Below, piece by piece: positions 16,526-25,503 of a stretch of 64,000 bases of DNA (positions are counted from its first letter, which is position 1; the number at the start of each line of letters is the position of its first letter). The notes under the pieces are model-generated. The model worked only from the letters and a program-made list of their open reading frames with translations. It searched no databases and was not told where the DNA came from. The translations under genes were made by a program, and so were the position numbers. The stretch is from Cohnella xylanilytica. GTDB taxonomy: Bacteria > Bacillota > Bacilli > Paenibacillales > Paenibacillaceae. The stretch lies in the NCBI RefSeq assembly GCF_014212175.1, contig NZ_JACJVR010000110.1:62001-126000 (forward strand), read 5' to 3'.

Positions 16526-17009
16526 GCCCCGTTTCTTTTTCCATCTGAATCGTGATCATTCTGCGGCCGTCGTCGAGCGTAGAGATTCGAATGTCGAACG
16601 GTCTAAAGCCATGTTTATGATAAAAAGCGAGTCCTCTTGAATTCGTATTATGGCAAGAGAGCAGCAGCCGCTTGGCCCCATGGTTCTCCTTGGCCAGCCG
16701 AAGCATCGCTCGTATCAACGCCTCCGCCGCGCCTTTGCCTCTATACTCGGGAGACACGATGACGTTCCCCAGCCAGCACACTTCTTCGCCCGCGTCGTAA
16801 ATATTCGCATAGGCCGCAACCCGCCCGGTCGATTCCTCGACGATGACGGTGGGATCGTACCGGCCCTTCCGAAGCTCCAGGATTTGCTCGGGCGTCAAGG
16901 GGAATTTCGCTCGGGGACTCATGTAGAATAGTTCCTCGGCCGACTGCGGGAACGTGCAAATCCGCTCCAAGTCTTCTTCGGCTAACGGTCGATGAATGTA
17001 CATCTCCAT
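16521..17009 (-). CDS. GNAT-family N-acetyltransferase
   Basis: Predicted acetyl-CoA-dependent N-acetyltransferase of 162 residues. The acetyl-CoA motif VSPEYRGKGAAEALI (about residues 87-101) has the RGxGxA signature. The C-terminal NSRGLAFYHKHGFRP is the usual beta-bulge region. AGGAG precedes ATG 17009. Substrate unknown. The small frame at 16295-16525 overlaps its stop codon and may be coupled to it. Confidence 0.85.
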   Translation of the reverse strand: MEMYIHRPLAEEDLERICTFPQSAEELFYMSPRAKFPLTPEQILELRKGRYDPTVIVEESTGRVAAYANIYDAGEEVCWLGNVIVSPEYRGKGAAEALIRAMLRLAKENHGAKRLLLSCHNTNSRGLAFYHKHGFRPFDIRISTLDDGRRMITIQMEKETGH

Positions 17010-17046
17010 TGAGCTCCTATCTGGTTTGAACTGGATAATTCGCGAT

Positions 17047-17961
17047 TTACATGTAAACTCCTGCTAATCCGCGCGATCCGAAGGGGCCGCAGTCGGCAGG
17101 ACAACCTAAATCTTCGAATAGTTGACGCGCGGGAGCATCGACCGGCAGAAAAACTTGAATCCGTGGATAGTCACAGTTGCTCGAGGTCATCGAAACTTGC
17201 TTGAAGCGAATGGGAACAAGCTCCCCTGCGCTGTCCGCTCGGGCCAATATGGATTGCGCGCGGTCCGGCTCTTCTTCAGAAATCTGCCTTTTCTCGTACT
17301 TGTCGACTTTTTCGTTCAAGCCATAGTCTTGAGCCCGCCGAACCAATCTCTGATACCAATCGTCATAGCGAGACAGCAAGTGTTCTCTCTTGAACGCCTG
17401 AATTCCATGAACGATGTGCGACTCCCACAGCTCGAACGACTCTTTGTCGAACGTGGATCGGGAGCGGATGGGCAGATCGGGATGACAGTGGAGATCGATT
17501 CTATTCATAAGAGTGTCGAAGGCTCGATCGAGGGGGATTTCGAACAAACGGAGGAACGGCTCGTTATAGCCCTTGATATCCTGAGTAGAAGTAACGATCA
17601 TAGCGGGAAAAGGAAGGTCTCTCATCGTCCGCTGCGCCCAGTCCAAGCCAAGCTTGAGCTCCCGTCCTTCCCATTCGGTCCGGATCGGAAGGTACCCCGC
17701 TGCCATCAATAGATCGTTGCGCTCATCGGAGCCGCATTCCAAATAATCCGCGATGCCGATGATCGTCTGACGATCCGGGATGCGGCGAGAACGTCCGACC
17801 AGCAGATTCTTATAGGTAGGACAAGCTTCGTCGTTCAACTCCTGCTGGGTAAACCGTTTCCAGGTCGAACGCGGCCGGTCGGCACGCTCCCGTTGGCGCT
17901 TCATCCGCACCGTCTCGATCTCCCCCAAGACGATTTTCAGCGTGGAGTCGTCCGTTGGCAT
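17047..17961 (-). CDS. XRE-family regulator with MmyB-like ligand domain
   Basis: Transcription factor of 304 residues. The N-terminal part (about 1-85) is a helix-turn-helix with TQQELNDEA, YKNLLVGRSRRIP and ADYLECGSDER. The remainder (about 100-230) resembles the MmyB-like PAS domain that binds a hydrophobic ligand (PFPAMIVTSTQDIKGYNE). ATG 17961 has GGGAGAGG directly upstream. It is divergent from a dehydrogenase gene at 18100. MmyB-type regulators often control an adjacent divergent oxidoreductase, so this is its likely target. Confidence 0.78.
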   Translation of the reverse strand: MPTDDSTLKIVLGEIETVRMKRQRERADRPRSTWKRFTQQELNDEACPTYKNLLVGRSRRIPDRQTIIGIADYLECGSDERNDLLMAAGYLPIRTEWEGRELKLGLDWAQRTMRDLPFPAMIVTSTQDIKGYNEPFLRLFEIPLDRAFDTLMNRIDLHCHPDLPIRSRSTFDKESFELWESHIVHGIQAFKREHLLSRYDDWYQRLVRRAQDYGLNEKVDKYEKRQISEEEPDRAQSILARADSAGELVPIRFKQVSMTSSNCDYPRIQVFLPVDAPARQLFEDLGCPADCGPFGSRGLAGVYM

Positions 17962-18099
17962 ATCCCTCTCCCTTTCGCCAATCGAGGTGTAGTTCTGCAC
18001 TTGGTGCGCAAAATCGCTTCAAGTATACTCCTTGATGAAATCGCAGGTCAATTCGATTGACCTGCATCCAATTTACTCAGTTCATGGAGGGATAGACAG

Positions 18100-19041
18100 A
18101 TGATTCGCGCCATCGTAACCGATCCGCATACTGCCGATTTTTTTACGATCAAGGAAGTGGAAGCTCCCGTAGCTCAGGCTTGGGAAGCGATCGTTCAGGT
18201 TCAAGCCGTCTCTCTCAATCGCGGTGAAGTTAAGGATGCATTAGATTCCGGGAAAATAGCCAGACCAGGCTGGGACTTCTCCGGGACGGTCATCGCGCAA
18301 GCCGCGAACGGCGCGGGTCCGCGGAGTGGAGCCCGAGTTGTCGGCCTCCTCCCGATGGGAGCGTGGAGCGAGCAAGTAGCAGCCCCCGTATCGATGCTGG
18401 CCGAGATTCCGGACGAAGTCTCCTTCGCGGAGGCCGCGACGTTGCCGGTAGCCGGTCTGACTGCGCTCTATGCGCTTCGCAAAGAAGGTTTGCTGCTCGG
18501 CAAGCGTATCCTCATTACGGGCTCAACCGGCGGAGTCGGCCTGTTCGCCCATCAGCTTGCGGCGCAGTCCGGCGCCTTCGCCGTTGGAACGGCCAGCACC
18601 GCGGAGAAGGCGCAGCTAGTCCGGGAAGCCGGAGCCGACGAAGCGGTCGTTGGCTACTCCGGAATAGCGTCGGCCAGCGAATTCGGACCTTTCGATCTGA
18701 TCGTCGATTCGGTCGGCGGCGATACGCTTGCCGCTCTGCTGCCGCAGCTTGGGCCGCAGGGCATTTGCGTCGCGGTGGGATTCTCCTCCTCGCCCGTCGC
18801 AACCGTCGATATGAGGAACTTGGTGACTTCCGGCGGGAGAACGCTGTACGGCTTCTTCCTCGGGGAGGAACTGAACCGCCATTCGGCGGCGGACGATCTC
18901 CGATTGCTGGCCCGGCTGGTCGCGGACGGCCGATTGACTCCCCGGATCGAAGCGGAGGCGCCGTGGACCGAGATCGGTTCCGTCGCCCGCAGCCTGCTCG
19001 AACGGAAGTATTCCGGCAAAGCCGTTTTGTCGCTAAGCTAA
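18100..19041 (+). CDS. Zinc-type (MDR) quinone oxidoreductase-like dehydrogenase
   Basis: Medium-chain dehydrogenase/reductase of 313 residues. It has an N-terminal GroES-like domain (SLNRGEVKDAL) and a Rossmann domain with GSTGGVG (about residues 146-152) for NADP(H). Zinc-binding cysteines are absent, so it belongs with quinone oxidoreductases rather than alcohol dehydrogenases. The substrate is unknown. It is probably regulated by the divergent MmyB-like gene across the 138-bp gap. Confidence 0.82.
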   Translation: MIRAIVTDPHTADFFTIKEVEAPVAQAWEAIVQVQAVSLNRGEVKDALDSGKIARPGWDFSGTVIAQAANGAGPRSGARVVGLLPMGAWSEQVAAPVSMLAEIPDEVSFAEAATLPVAGLTALYALRKEGLLLGKRILITGSTGGVGLFAHQLAAQSGAFAVGTASTAEKAQLVREAGADEAVVGYSGIASASEFGPFDLIVDSVGGDTLAALLPQLGPQGICVAVGFSSSPVATVDMRNLVTSGGRTLYGFFLGEELNRHSAADDLRLLARLVADGRLTPRIEAEAPWTEIGSVARSLLERKYSGKAVLSLS

Positions 19042-19391
19042 TTCGGTGGCGAACGATCATCGACATTTCATTCTATGGCATACTCATCTGTTGAGATAAG
19101 TTGTTATAGAATACGACCGCTTGGGTATGCAGAAATTTCCGCTCGAGCAGTACCTTAGAGCTTGCTGGGTATGCGGTATAAGGACGATAAAGCCTAACGG
19201 ACACCGCTGCGCCTATTTCATAAAAAAAGTCATTTTTGACCGTTTGCCGAGCCATTAACGGCCATAAGATTGGAGGTTTAATGCCAAGCGGGTCACAGAA
19301 GAATAGTCCCTGCAATGGCAATTTGCCCTGTTGCATTTCGCTGCTGTAAAATAAGGAAAGGCGCAGCCGATTTGTCAGAAAGAGGTTTTTC
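19042..19391. other. Intergenic region with repeat relative and probable promoter
   Basis: About 350 nt without a gene. A relative of the 13324-type repeat, CTAACGGACACCGCTGCGCC, starts at 19194 and runs into TATTT; a weaker one starts at 19255. A promoter-like pair TTGCCC (19323-19328) and TAAAAT (19347-19352) with an 18-bp spacer precedes the small membrane protein gene at 19392. Confidence 0.45.
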
Positions 19392-19586
19392 ATGTTCGGA
19401 ATGGCACTTATCATCCTAATCGTCGGGCTGTTATTCGTTGTGCGCGGCAAGACGGTTCAAGAGTCCGGCAAAGCGCGATATTGGTTAGGCTTCTCGCTGA
19501 TCGGAATGACCGTCTTCTTCCTTCTAATCGGTATCTCGCAAATCTTGGATATTTCTAGCACCGGATCGGCCATTAATCGGCAATAA
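19392..19586 (+). CDS. Small two-helix membrane protein
   Basis: A 64-residue protein with two hydrophobic segments (about 3-18 and 31-50) joined by a basic loop (RGKTVQESGKARYW). AAGAGG precedes ATG 19392. A short hairpin (GGGAGATCCC / GGGATCCCC) follows at about 19591-19613. Function unknown. Confidence 0.65.
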   Translation: MFGMALIILIVGLLFVVRGKTVQESGKARYWLGFSLIGMTVFFLLIGISQILDISSTGSAINRQ

Positions 19587-19657
19587 CATGGGAGATCCCG
19601 TAAGGGATCCCCTTAACAAGCATATGAAATCCGCATGACAAACATCTGTAACCCGAG

Positions 19658-20230
19658 TTATCGAAAATCCATAAATTCATCTAAATAGTAACCGTCCGAT
19701 TCCCAAGTATCGCCTAAGTCATGATAAATTTCAAGAATCGTTTTTTTGGGTAATCCGCAATTTTTAATTAGCCACTCCTTCATGTAAAAAATATCTCTAT
19801 CCTCCCACAATAAATCAAGAATGCTTGATTCCTTTGCGGCATTGTCCGGAACGAATATTGCGAATGGCGAATGAAGAGTTCGCAGCAATTCAAAACAGAA
19901 TGTTCTAAGGCTATGTTGAACATCGTTATCCTTCAGAAATGCAATCCACCGGTAATAATGATGAAAATAACATACACTTTTTGAAAATGTTAGGGATATC
20001 CCGCATGGTCCAATGCAATCGACTGTTCCCTCTAATTCGTCCGCAATAAGTCGCCATTTCTTATTCGAATCTTTAGGATTATAGGGCAACAAATCGTTAA
20101 CGAACTCATTAATAAATGGATATCGAGCAGGATTATCATTTAAGTCAATAATCAAGTTCTCCAATTCGTCAATCTTCATTGAGTGCCCCATGAACGCCGT
20201 AAAATTCATTCCCATTGAGACACCATCCAC
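19658..20230 (-). CDS. Uncharacterised protein, AT-rich
   Basis: Up to 190 residues; the start is uncertain. ATG 20179 (MKIDELENLI) with GGGGCAC upstream is the likeliest, and longer versions begin at 20215 or 20230. The protein is acidic, has several Cys and aromatic residues (VDCIGPCG, CYFHHYYRW), and lacks signal or membrane segments. No family recognised. Low GC and orphan nature fit an accessory or contact-immunity type gene, but this is a guess. Confidence 0.5.
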   Translation of the reverse strand: MDGVSMGMNFTAFMGHSMKIDELENLIIDLNDNPARYPFINEFVNDLLPYNPKDSNKKWRLIADELEGTVDCIGPCGISLTFSKSVCYFHHYYRWIAFLKDNDVQHSLRTFCFELLRTLHSPFAIFVPDNAAKESSILDLLWEDRDIFYMKEWLIKNCGLPKKTILEIYHDLGDTWESDGYYLDEFMDFR

Positions 20231-20253
20231 TCAATCGTTATTATTGGTTCGAT

Positions 20254-20688
20254 CTATTCGAGCTTCGAGTTCTTTCTACTTTCAATCCACTTTTCAACTT
20301 CTCTCTTAATCTCTTTGGTATCAAATACGTTTAGAATCATTTCTATCTGATAATCTTCTATTTCATCTAGTTTAATAGCACTTATCACTAGACTTTCCAA
20401 TGCAATATAGGTTTCATGTTTATATATCTGAATGATCCTCGACAGCACTTCATCCGACCAATTAAGCTTGCTCAATTAGTACCAAATAATATGCTCTTTT
20501 ACGCCTCGTTTTATATGAAGAATGTCTATGTTATTCGCTATTGTTTCAAGAGCTGCTGGATTTAACAAACCATGAAGACCCAATTGCTCATCCAACGCCA
20601 TGGAGTTAATGAATGATTCGATTTTCTTGACTTGACCGCATGTCGCTGCTTGATTGATTTGATCAACTATCTGAGTAATGTCTGTAAT
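20254..20688 (-). pseudogene. Decayed gene: ATT at the start site and an in-frame TAA
   Basis: A single minus-strand frame encodes about 71 codons, a TAA at 20476-20478, then 73 more codons ending at 20254. A perfect AAAGGAGGAG ribosome site (20694-20703) stands 5 nt before ATT 20686-20688, where ATG would be expected. Downstream sequence looks like a helical protein (ITQIVDQINQAATCGQ, and after the TAA WSDEVLSRIIQIYKHETY). Either the gene lost both start and continuity, or ATT starts the first half and TTG 20475 the second as two small proteins. Function unknown. Confidence 0.5.
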
Positions 20689-20775
20689 AGAGACTCCTCC
20701 TTTTAGCCTTCTGTTGGGTAGAAAAGCTAAAGTAACATAATCGCCATCGCTAAGGCTATTAACCAACAGTATGAG

Positions 20776-20802
20776 AAAGGACGGCACCCGCTGCCGTCCT
20801 TT
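20776..20802 (-). terminator. Terminator of the VWA/MoxR operon
   Basis: AAAGGACGGCA (20776-20786) pairs with TGCCGTCCTTT (20792-20802) around a 5-nt loop. It lies just after the VWA gene stop on the minus strand. The pattern can also terminate plus-strand transcripts. Confidence 0.8.
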
Positions 20803-20809
20803 GCCTCGC

Positions 20810-22045
20810 CTATTGCCCCCTGCCCTGCTTAACCCGCTCCGCCAATCCTTGAAGATCCATCCCCTTCAAAGCGCCTTCGATCAGCTCCGGCAGCTTATCC
20901 GGCGAGCAGCCGAAGCACGGGATTCCGTACTGGGAGAGCTTCCGCGCGACATCTTCGTCATACGCGGGAACGCCGTCGTCCGAGAGCGCGAGCAGGCAGA
21001 TCGTGCGAACGCCCGATTCATGCATGTCTCGCAGCCTCCGAATCATCTCCGTCCGGTTGCCGCCTTCGTACAGATCCGATACGAGCAGGAAAATCGTCTT
21101 CTTCGGCTCCGTCACGAACGATTCGCAATAAGCGACCGACTTGTTGATATCCGTTCCGCCGCCCAATTGAATGCCGAACAAGAGATCCACCGGATCGTTC
21201 GCGCAAGCCTCGGTGAGATCGACGACTTCCGTATCGAACGCGACGACGCGCGTGTCGAGCGACGGCATGCTGGCGAAGATGGAGCCGACGATCGACGCAT
21301 AGATGACGGAATTCGCCATCGATCCGCTCTGGTCGATATCGAGAATGACCGTCCATTCCTTGCTTTTCCGCGCGCGATCGAAGAAGTAGACCTTCTCCGG
21401 AACGAGCTGCTTCCGCTCCCGGTCGTAATGATTCAGGTTGCTCCGGATCGTCCTGCCCCAATCGAGCCCCGTCAACGAAGGCAGCGGCGAATGCCGTCTG
21501 CGGTTCAAGGCTCCCGTCACCGCCCGGGCAAGATCGCTGGCCAGCCGCTTGACGATCTCGTCCACGACCTCCCGCACCAAGGCGCGCGCCGTCTCCTTCG
21601 TCCGCTCCGGGATTTGCCCGCGCAGCGACATCAGGGTGGCGACCATCCCGATATCCGGCTTCACTTGGGACAGCAGCTCCGGCTCGAACAGCAGCCGCGT
21701 CAATCCCTTGCGCTGAACGGCATCCGCTTGAATGACCGACACGATATCCGTTGGGAAAAACGAGCGCACGTCCCCGAGCCACTTCGCCAGCTTCGGAGCG
21801 GATGCGCCGAGACCGGCCGACCTGGAGCCGCCGCCGGCTCCTCCCGCGCCCGAAGCCCCTCCGGCGCCGGCTTCCCCGCTCGTTCCGTCGTAGATAGCGG
21901 CCAGCGCTTCGTCCATCAGCAGGCTCTCTTCGTCGAGAAGCCCTCCGCTCGCCGACCCTCCGACGGCCGATAACAGCTTCTCCTCCGCCGCGGCGCCCAG
22001 GATGAGCCGCCACCGCTTCGCCTGTTCCGCGTCCAATGCCGTCAT
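20810..22045 (-). CDS. VWA-domain protein (YehP-like)
   Basis: Last gene of the five-gene MoxR operon, 411 residues. A Gly/Ala/Ser linker lies near residues 55-80. The C-terminal von Willebrand A domain (about 230-400) has an intact metal-ion site: DIDQSGSM near 238, a GGTD motif (LGGGTDINK) near 305 and a later acidic position (LVSDLYEGG). CoxE/YehP-type VWA proteins work with a MoxR AAA+ ATPase, which lies two genes upstream. In E. coli, YehP is described as a stimulator of the YehL ATPase. Starts 3 nt after the DUF5682 stop. Confidence 0.85.
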   Translation of the reverse strand: MTALDAEQAKRWRLILGAAAEEKLLSAVGGSASGGLLDEESLLMDEALAAIYDGTSGEAGAGGASGAGGAGGGSRSAGLGASAPKLAKWLGDVRSFFPTDIVSVIQADAVQRKGLTRLLFEPELLSQVKPDIGMVATLMSLRGQIPERTKETARALVREVVDEIVKRLASDLARAVTGALNRRRHSPLPSLTGLDWGRTIRSNLNHYDRERKQLVPEKVYFFDRARKSKEWTVILDIDQSGSMANSVIYASIVGSIFASMPSLDTRVVAFDTEVVDLTEACANDPVDLLFGIQLGGGTDINKSVAYCESFVTEPKKTIFLLVSDLYEGGNRTEMIRRLRDMHESGVRTICLLALSDDGVPAYDEDVARKLSQYGIPCFGCSPDKLPELIEGALKGMDLQGLAERVKQGRGQ

Positions 22046-22048
22046 CGT

Positions 22049-24454
22049 CTACAGATCTCCGAAATCAAAATCGTTAAGTTCATCGAGACTCCTCTTCTCC
22101 TCTTCGTTAAGCGGACGCTGCAGCGCTTCGCCCGTCGTATCGGCGCCCGTGCCCCAGATATCTCCGAGCAGCTCGGCGATCGCCGCCTTCTCCCGCGGTT
22201 CGAAGGTGCCGAACGCCCGTCGCAGGAAGACGAGCGACCGCTTGAACGGCTCCGCTTCCAGGGATTGGATGTAGGCATCCAAATGCCGCCATAAATAATC
22301 CCGCGACAGGAGCGCGTATCGATTCCGCAAGGACAGCCCCTCGAACCATCCCGCGCCCAGATCGGCCGGAATGCCGGGCGACAGCCGCCTCGCCACTTCC
22401 CGCGCGCACTCCTCTTCCCCGGCTTCGTTCCGCTCCAGCACGATGGAGAACGCATAGCCCGACAGCTTCGGGTTCCGGTCGTCGCGCTCGGCAAGTTCCT
22501 TCAGCTTGGACAGCCATAGCGGCTCGTCGACTTCCGAGTAGTGCTCCTGCGCGACCGCGTTCATGGCATGAATCGCGGAGACCATCCCGGCGGCCGCATC
22601 GTCGTTGCAGCCGGACGCTTCGATCAGCATCAGGCAGCCGCGCAGGAAGAGCTGCCGCATAATCGGAAGCAGCGGTTCCGTATCGATTCGCCGTACGGAA
22701 CCGTATTGCAGCTGAACGGACAGCTCGCGGACCGTCTCCGCGATCTGCTCGAAGTTGCCGGCGTCGACGGCTAGCCGCTGCAGCGCGGACACCGCGTCGC
22801 CGGCGACTTGCGGAAGTCCGCATTCCCCGGCGAGGCGGATAATCTTCGCCGCCTCCGCGATGTCGGCGCAGGCATGCAGCCGCTCGTGAAGGACATACGC
22901 GGCGGCCAGCTCGACCGTCTCCCCTTTAAGCGTGGATTCGACGGTCTCGATCTCCGCCTCCGGCGACCACTGCAGCACCCAGCGCTCCGCCCAAGTGGCG
23001 TCCGCTTGACGCGCGTGCTGCTTGCGGGCGAACCGAATGCCCAAGACGGCCAGCCGGTGAAGCAGCACCGACCGGTTCAGATCGAGAAAGGCGGATTCCT
23101 CCGATTGAACCCGGCGATTCTCCCGCAGGTCGAGATCCAGCTCGGCGGCGACCAGCGTCTTATACTTCTCCAGCTTGAGACGCTTCAGCTCCCGGTTCAG
23201 GTCGTCCTGCACCGGCGTCTGGCTCACGCCTTCCGGCAAGCTTCCGATCGCCGTGCCGATATCCGTCCGCGCCAGCGCTTCCGCGACGACCGCGAATTCG
23301 CCGTGGCCGAACAGAATCGTCGCCGCGTCGCGAAGATCCTTCCAGGTCGGCCTTGCGCCGTCGTGCAAGGAGGCCAGCGCTTCGGCCAGCCGGACGCCCT
23401 CGATGACGGACGCGGTCGAACGCCACGTTCCTTGCTCGCGCATCCGCGAAGCGACCGAGGACAAGTACAGCGCCGGGAGCCGGTCCAGATCCCCTTCGAG
23501 CATGCATTGCCAGAGCAGCTCGAAGTAGGCGGGGGCGGCGTTGCCCGCCCCGTAGCCGGAATGCGACGAGAGCTTGTAGTACGAGTAAGGCATAAGCGTC
23601 ATTCTCGTCGGCACCCGCGGCAGAAGCGCCAGCTCTTCGTCCGTCATCGCGGGACGCTCCGGCGTCAACGCCGGCGTATGGTGGGCGCCGGTCAGCACGA
23701 CGATTCGCTCCGGCAGGTGGCCGGCTGCGATCGTGTCGCGGATCTTGCGGCGCATGTACGATTCGCGGATCTCGTTATAAGCCGATTCCTGCGGAGCGGC
23801 GCGAAGCTCCTCTTCCTCCGTCATCGCTCGCATCTCTTCCGAGAAGCGGGCGATCGCGGCGCGGTAGGAGCCCGGCTCCAGGCTGTGCTCGAAATGGCGT
23901 TCCCAGTACGCCTCGTAATCCGGCTCTCCGGACAGCTCCGCGATTCGCGCGTACAAATCCGGCCGCTTGCGCTCCCTCTCGTCTTCGTTCGCGTCCTCGT
24001 TCCCGTGCTCCCGCTTACGCTCTTGCTTGCGTTCTTGCTCCCGCTTGCGTTCGATCTCGCCGTAAGCTTCCCGCTTGCGCTCGACGATCGCCAACGACGC
24101 TTCCGTCGGCAGATCGATGAACTCGGCATGCCGGCCGTTCCGATGCGCCCACCGCAGCGCCTGATACTCCGGCGAGTAATCGGCGAACGGGTACAGCAGC
24201 GTTCGAACGGGCAGCTGCTCCGTATAGGCGAGCAGCGCGACCGGCGGCACGACGCCGCGCGAGACGAGCTGGCCGGCCAGCCCGCCGGCATCGCTCGGCC
24301 CTTCGATCAGCACGGCCGTCGGCTGCACCTCTTCAAGCAGCGCCAGAAGATGATAGGAACCGGCCGGCGACAGATGCCGGACGCCGAAGCGATGCGGCTC
24401 CCTCGCCCCGCTCACCCATTGATCTCCGAGCATGCGCCGTACAGACTCCGCCAT
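22049..24454 (-). CDS. DUF5682-family protein (YehM-like)
   Basis: Large protein of about 801 residues. ATG 24454 (MAESVRRML) is chosen for its GGGGGG site; this overlaps the MoxR gene by 43 nt. The N-terminus (RFGVRHLSPAGSYHLL, IEGPSDAGG) and VVLTGAHHTPAL near 270 resemble the ChaN/TraB/erythromycin-esterase-like fold proposed for DUF5682. A Lys/Glu/Arg low-complexity insert lies at about 115-165. The rest is helical. No activity is known. The context matches E. coli yehM, with MoxR and VWA neighbours. Confidence 0.8.
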   Translation of the reverse strand: MAESVRRMLGDQWVSGAREPHRFGVRHLSPAGSYHLLALLEEVQPTAVLIEGPSDAGGLAGQLVSRGVVPPVALLAYTEQLPVRTLLYPFADYSPEYQALRWAHRNGRHAEFIDLPTEASLAIVERKREAYGEIERKREQERKQERKREHGNEDANEDERERKRPDLYARIAELSGEPDYEAYWERHFEHSLEPGSYRAAIARFSEEMRAMTEEEELRAAPQESAYNEIRESYMRRKIRDTIAAGHLPERIVVLTGAHHTPALTPERPAMTDEELALLPRVPTRMTLMPYSYYKLSSHSGYGAGNAAPAYFELLWQCMLEGDLDRLPALYLSSVASRMREQGTWRSTASVIEGVRLAEALASLHDGARPTWKDLRDAATILFGHGEFAVVAEALARTDIGTAIGSLPEGVSQTPVQDDLNRELKRLKLEKYKTLVAAELDLDLRENRRVQSEESAFLDLNRSVLLHRLAVLGIRFARKQHARQADATWAERWVLQWSPEAEIETVESTLKGETVELAAAYVLHERLHACADIAEAAKIIRLAGECGLPQVAGDAVSALQRLAVDAGNFEQIAETVRELSVQLQYGSVRRIDTEPLLPIMRQLFLRGCLMLIEASGCNDDAAAGMVSAIHAMNAVAQEHYSEVDEPLWLSKLKELAERDDRNPKLSGYAFSIVLERNEAGEEECAREVARRLSPGIPADLGAGWFEGLSLRNRYALLSRDYLWRHLDAYIQSLEAEPFKRSLVFLRRAFGTFEPREKAAIAELLGDIWGTGADTTGEALQRPLNEEEKRSLDELNDFDFGDL

Positions 24455-25503
24455 GAGGCCCCCCGCTTTTTCATCACGTTCTCCAAATATTCCTTCCACG
24501 CCACGCGGTCCTTCTCTTCATCCTTCACGATGGCGCCCTGCAGGCCGGCCGCCACGTCTTCGTCGGTGATTCGCCCGTCGCCGAAGCTGCCCGCCAGCGC
24601 CATGCTGCCGGTCAGCAGGGAGATCGCTTCCGCCGTCGAGATGACGCCGGTCGGAGCCTTCACCTTCTCCTTGCCGTCCAGCGTAACCCCGCTGCGAAGC
24701 TCCCGGAAAATCGTCACGACCTTCCGAACCGTCTCCTCGTCGGGCTGAGACGCGCGCAGCCGATAACTGGCGGAGATCTCGCTCACCCGGCGGCGCACGA
24801 TGTCGATCTCCGTCTCGAGGCTGGACGGCGCCGGCAGCACGATGATGTTGAATCTCCGCTTCAATGCCGCGGACATCTCGTTGACTCCCCTGTCGCGCGT
24901 ATTGGCCGTCGCGATGATGGAGAAGCCGCGCTCCGCCGCCACCTCCCGGTTCAGCTCGGGAATGGCGATCGTCTTCTCCGACAGGATGGAGATCAGCGCG
25001 TCCTGCACCTCCGAAGCGCAGCGGGAGATCTCCTCGAAGCGGGCGATGCCGCCGCTCTCCATCGCGCGGAAGATCGGGCTGCGAATGAGCGCCTGCTCCG
25101 AAGGGCCTTGGGCGAGCAGCAGCGCGTAGTTCCAGGAGTAGCGAACGTGCTCCTCGCTCGTGCCGGCCGTTCCCTGAATGACCTTCGACGAGTCGCCGTG
25201 GATGGCGGCGGTCAGATTTTCCGACAGCCAGGATTTGGCCGTCCCCGGCTCCCCGATGAGGAGCAGTGCCCGGTCCGTGAGCAGCGTCGCGATCGCCATC
25301 TCGACCAGCCGTTTATGGCCGATATACTTGGGCGTGATGGCGGTATCGCCCGCTTGGCCTCCGACGATGAACGTCAAGACGGCTTTGGGCGATAATTGCC
25401 AGCCCGCTGGCCTCTCCTCTTTGTCTACTTCCTTGAGCGCCTCCAGCTCTCTCGCGTACAGCTTCTCCGCCGGCAATCTTAAGACATCTTGTTTCGGATC
25501 CAT
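24412..25503 (-). CDS. MoxR-type AAA+ ATPase (YehL-like)
   Basis: AAA+ ATPase of 363 residues. Walker A GEPGTAKS is near residue 87, the Walker B/MoxR block IARFEEIS near 155, sensor 1 IIATANTRD near 197, and an arginine finger in LKRRFNI near 215. MoxR proteins form hexamers and act as chaperones that remodel partners through VWA proteins. ATG 25503 lies 9 nt after AAGGGG; an ATG 6 nt earlier is too close to it. It overlaps DUF5691 upstream by 25 nt and DUF5682 downstream by 43 nt, so translation of all three is coupled. Confidence 0.88.
   Translation of the reverse strand: MDPKQDVLRLPAEKLYARELEALKEVDKEERPAGWQLSPKAVLTFIVGGQAGDTAITPKYIGHKRLVEMAIATLLTDRALLLIGEPGTAKSWLSENLTAAIHGDSSKVIQGTAGTSEEHVRYSWNYALLLAQGPSEQALIRSPIFRAMESGGIARFEEISRCASEVQDALISILSEKTIAIPELNREVAAERGFSIIATANTRDRGVNEMSAALKRRFNIIVLPAPSSLETEIDIVRRRVSEISASYRLRASQPDEETVRKVVTIFRELRSGVTLDGKEKVKAPTGVISTAEAISLLTGSMALAGSFGDGRITDEDVAAGLQGAIVKDEEKDRVAWKEYLENVMKKRGASWRSLYGACSEING

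Noticed and set aside
13561..20700. Prophage or integrative element
   Set aside because: AT-richer and full of orphans, but no integrase, terminase, capsid, transposase or attachment repeats were seen.
24412..25503. MoxR gene as part of a methanol dehydrogenase or CO dehydrogenase maturation cluster
   Set aside because: No dehydrogenase subunits present; neighbours match the yehLMPQ-type set instead.
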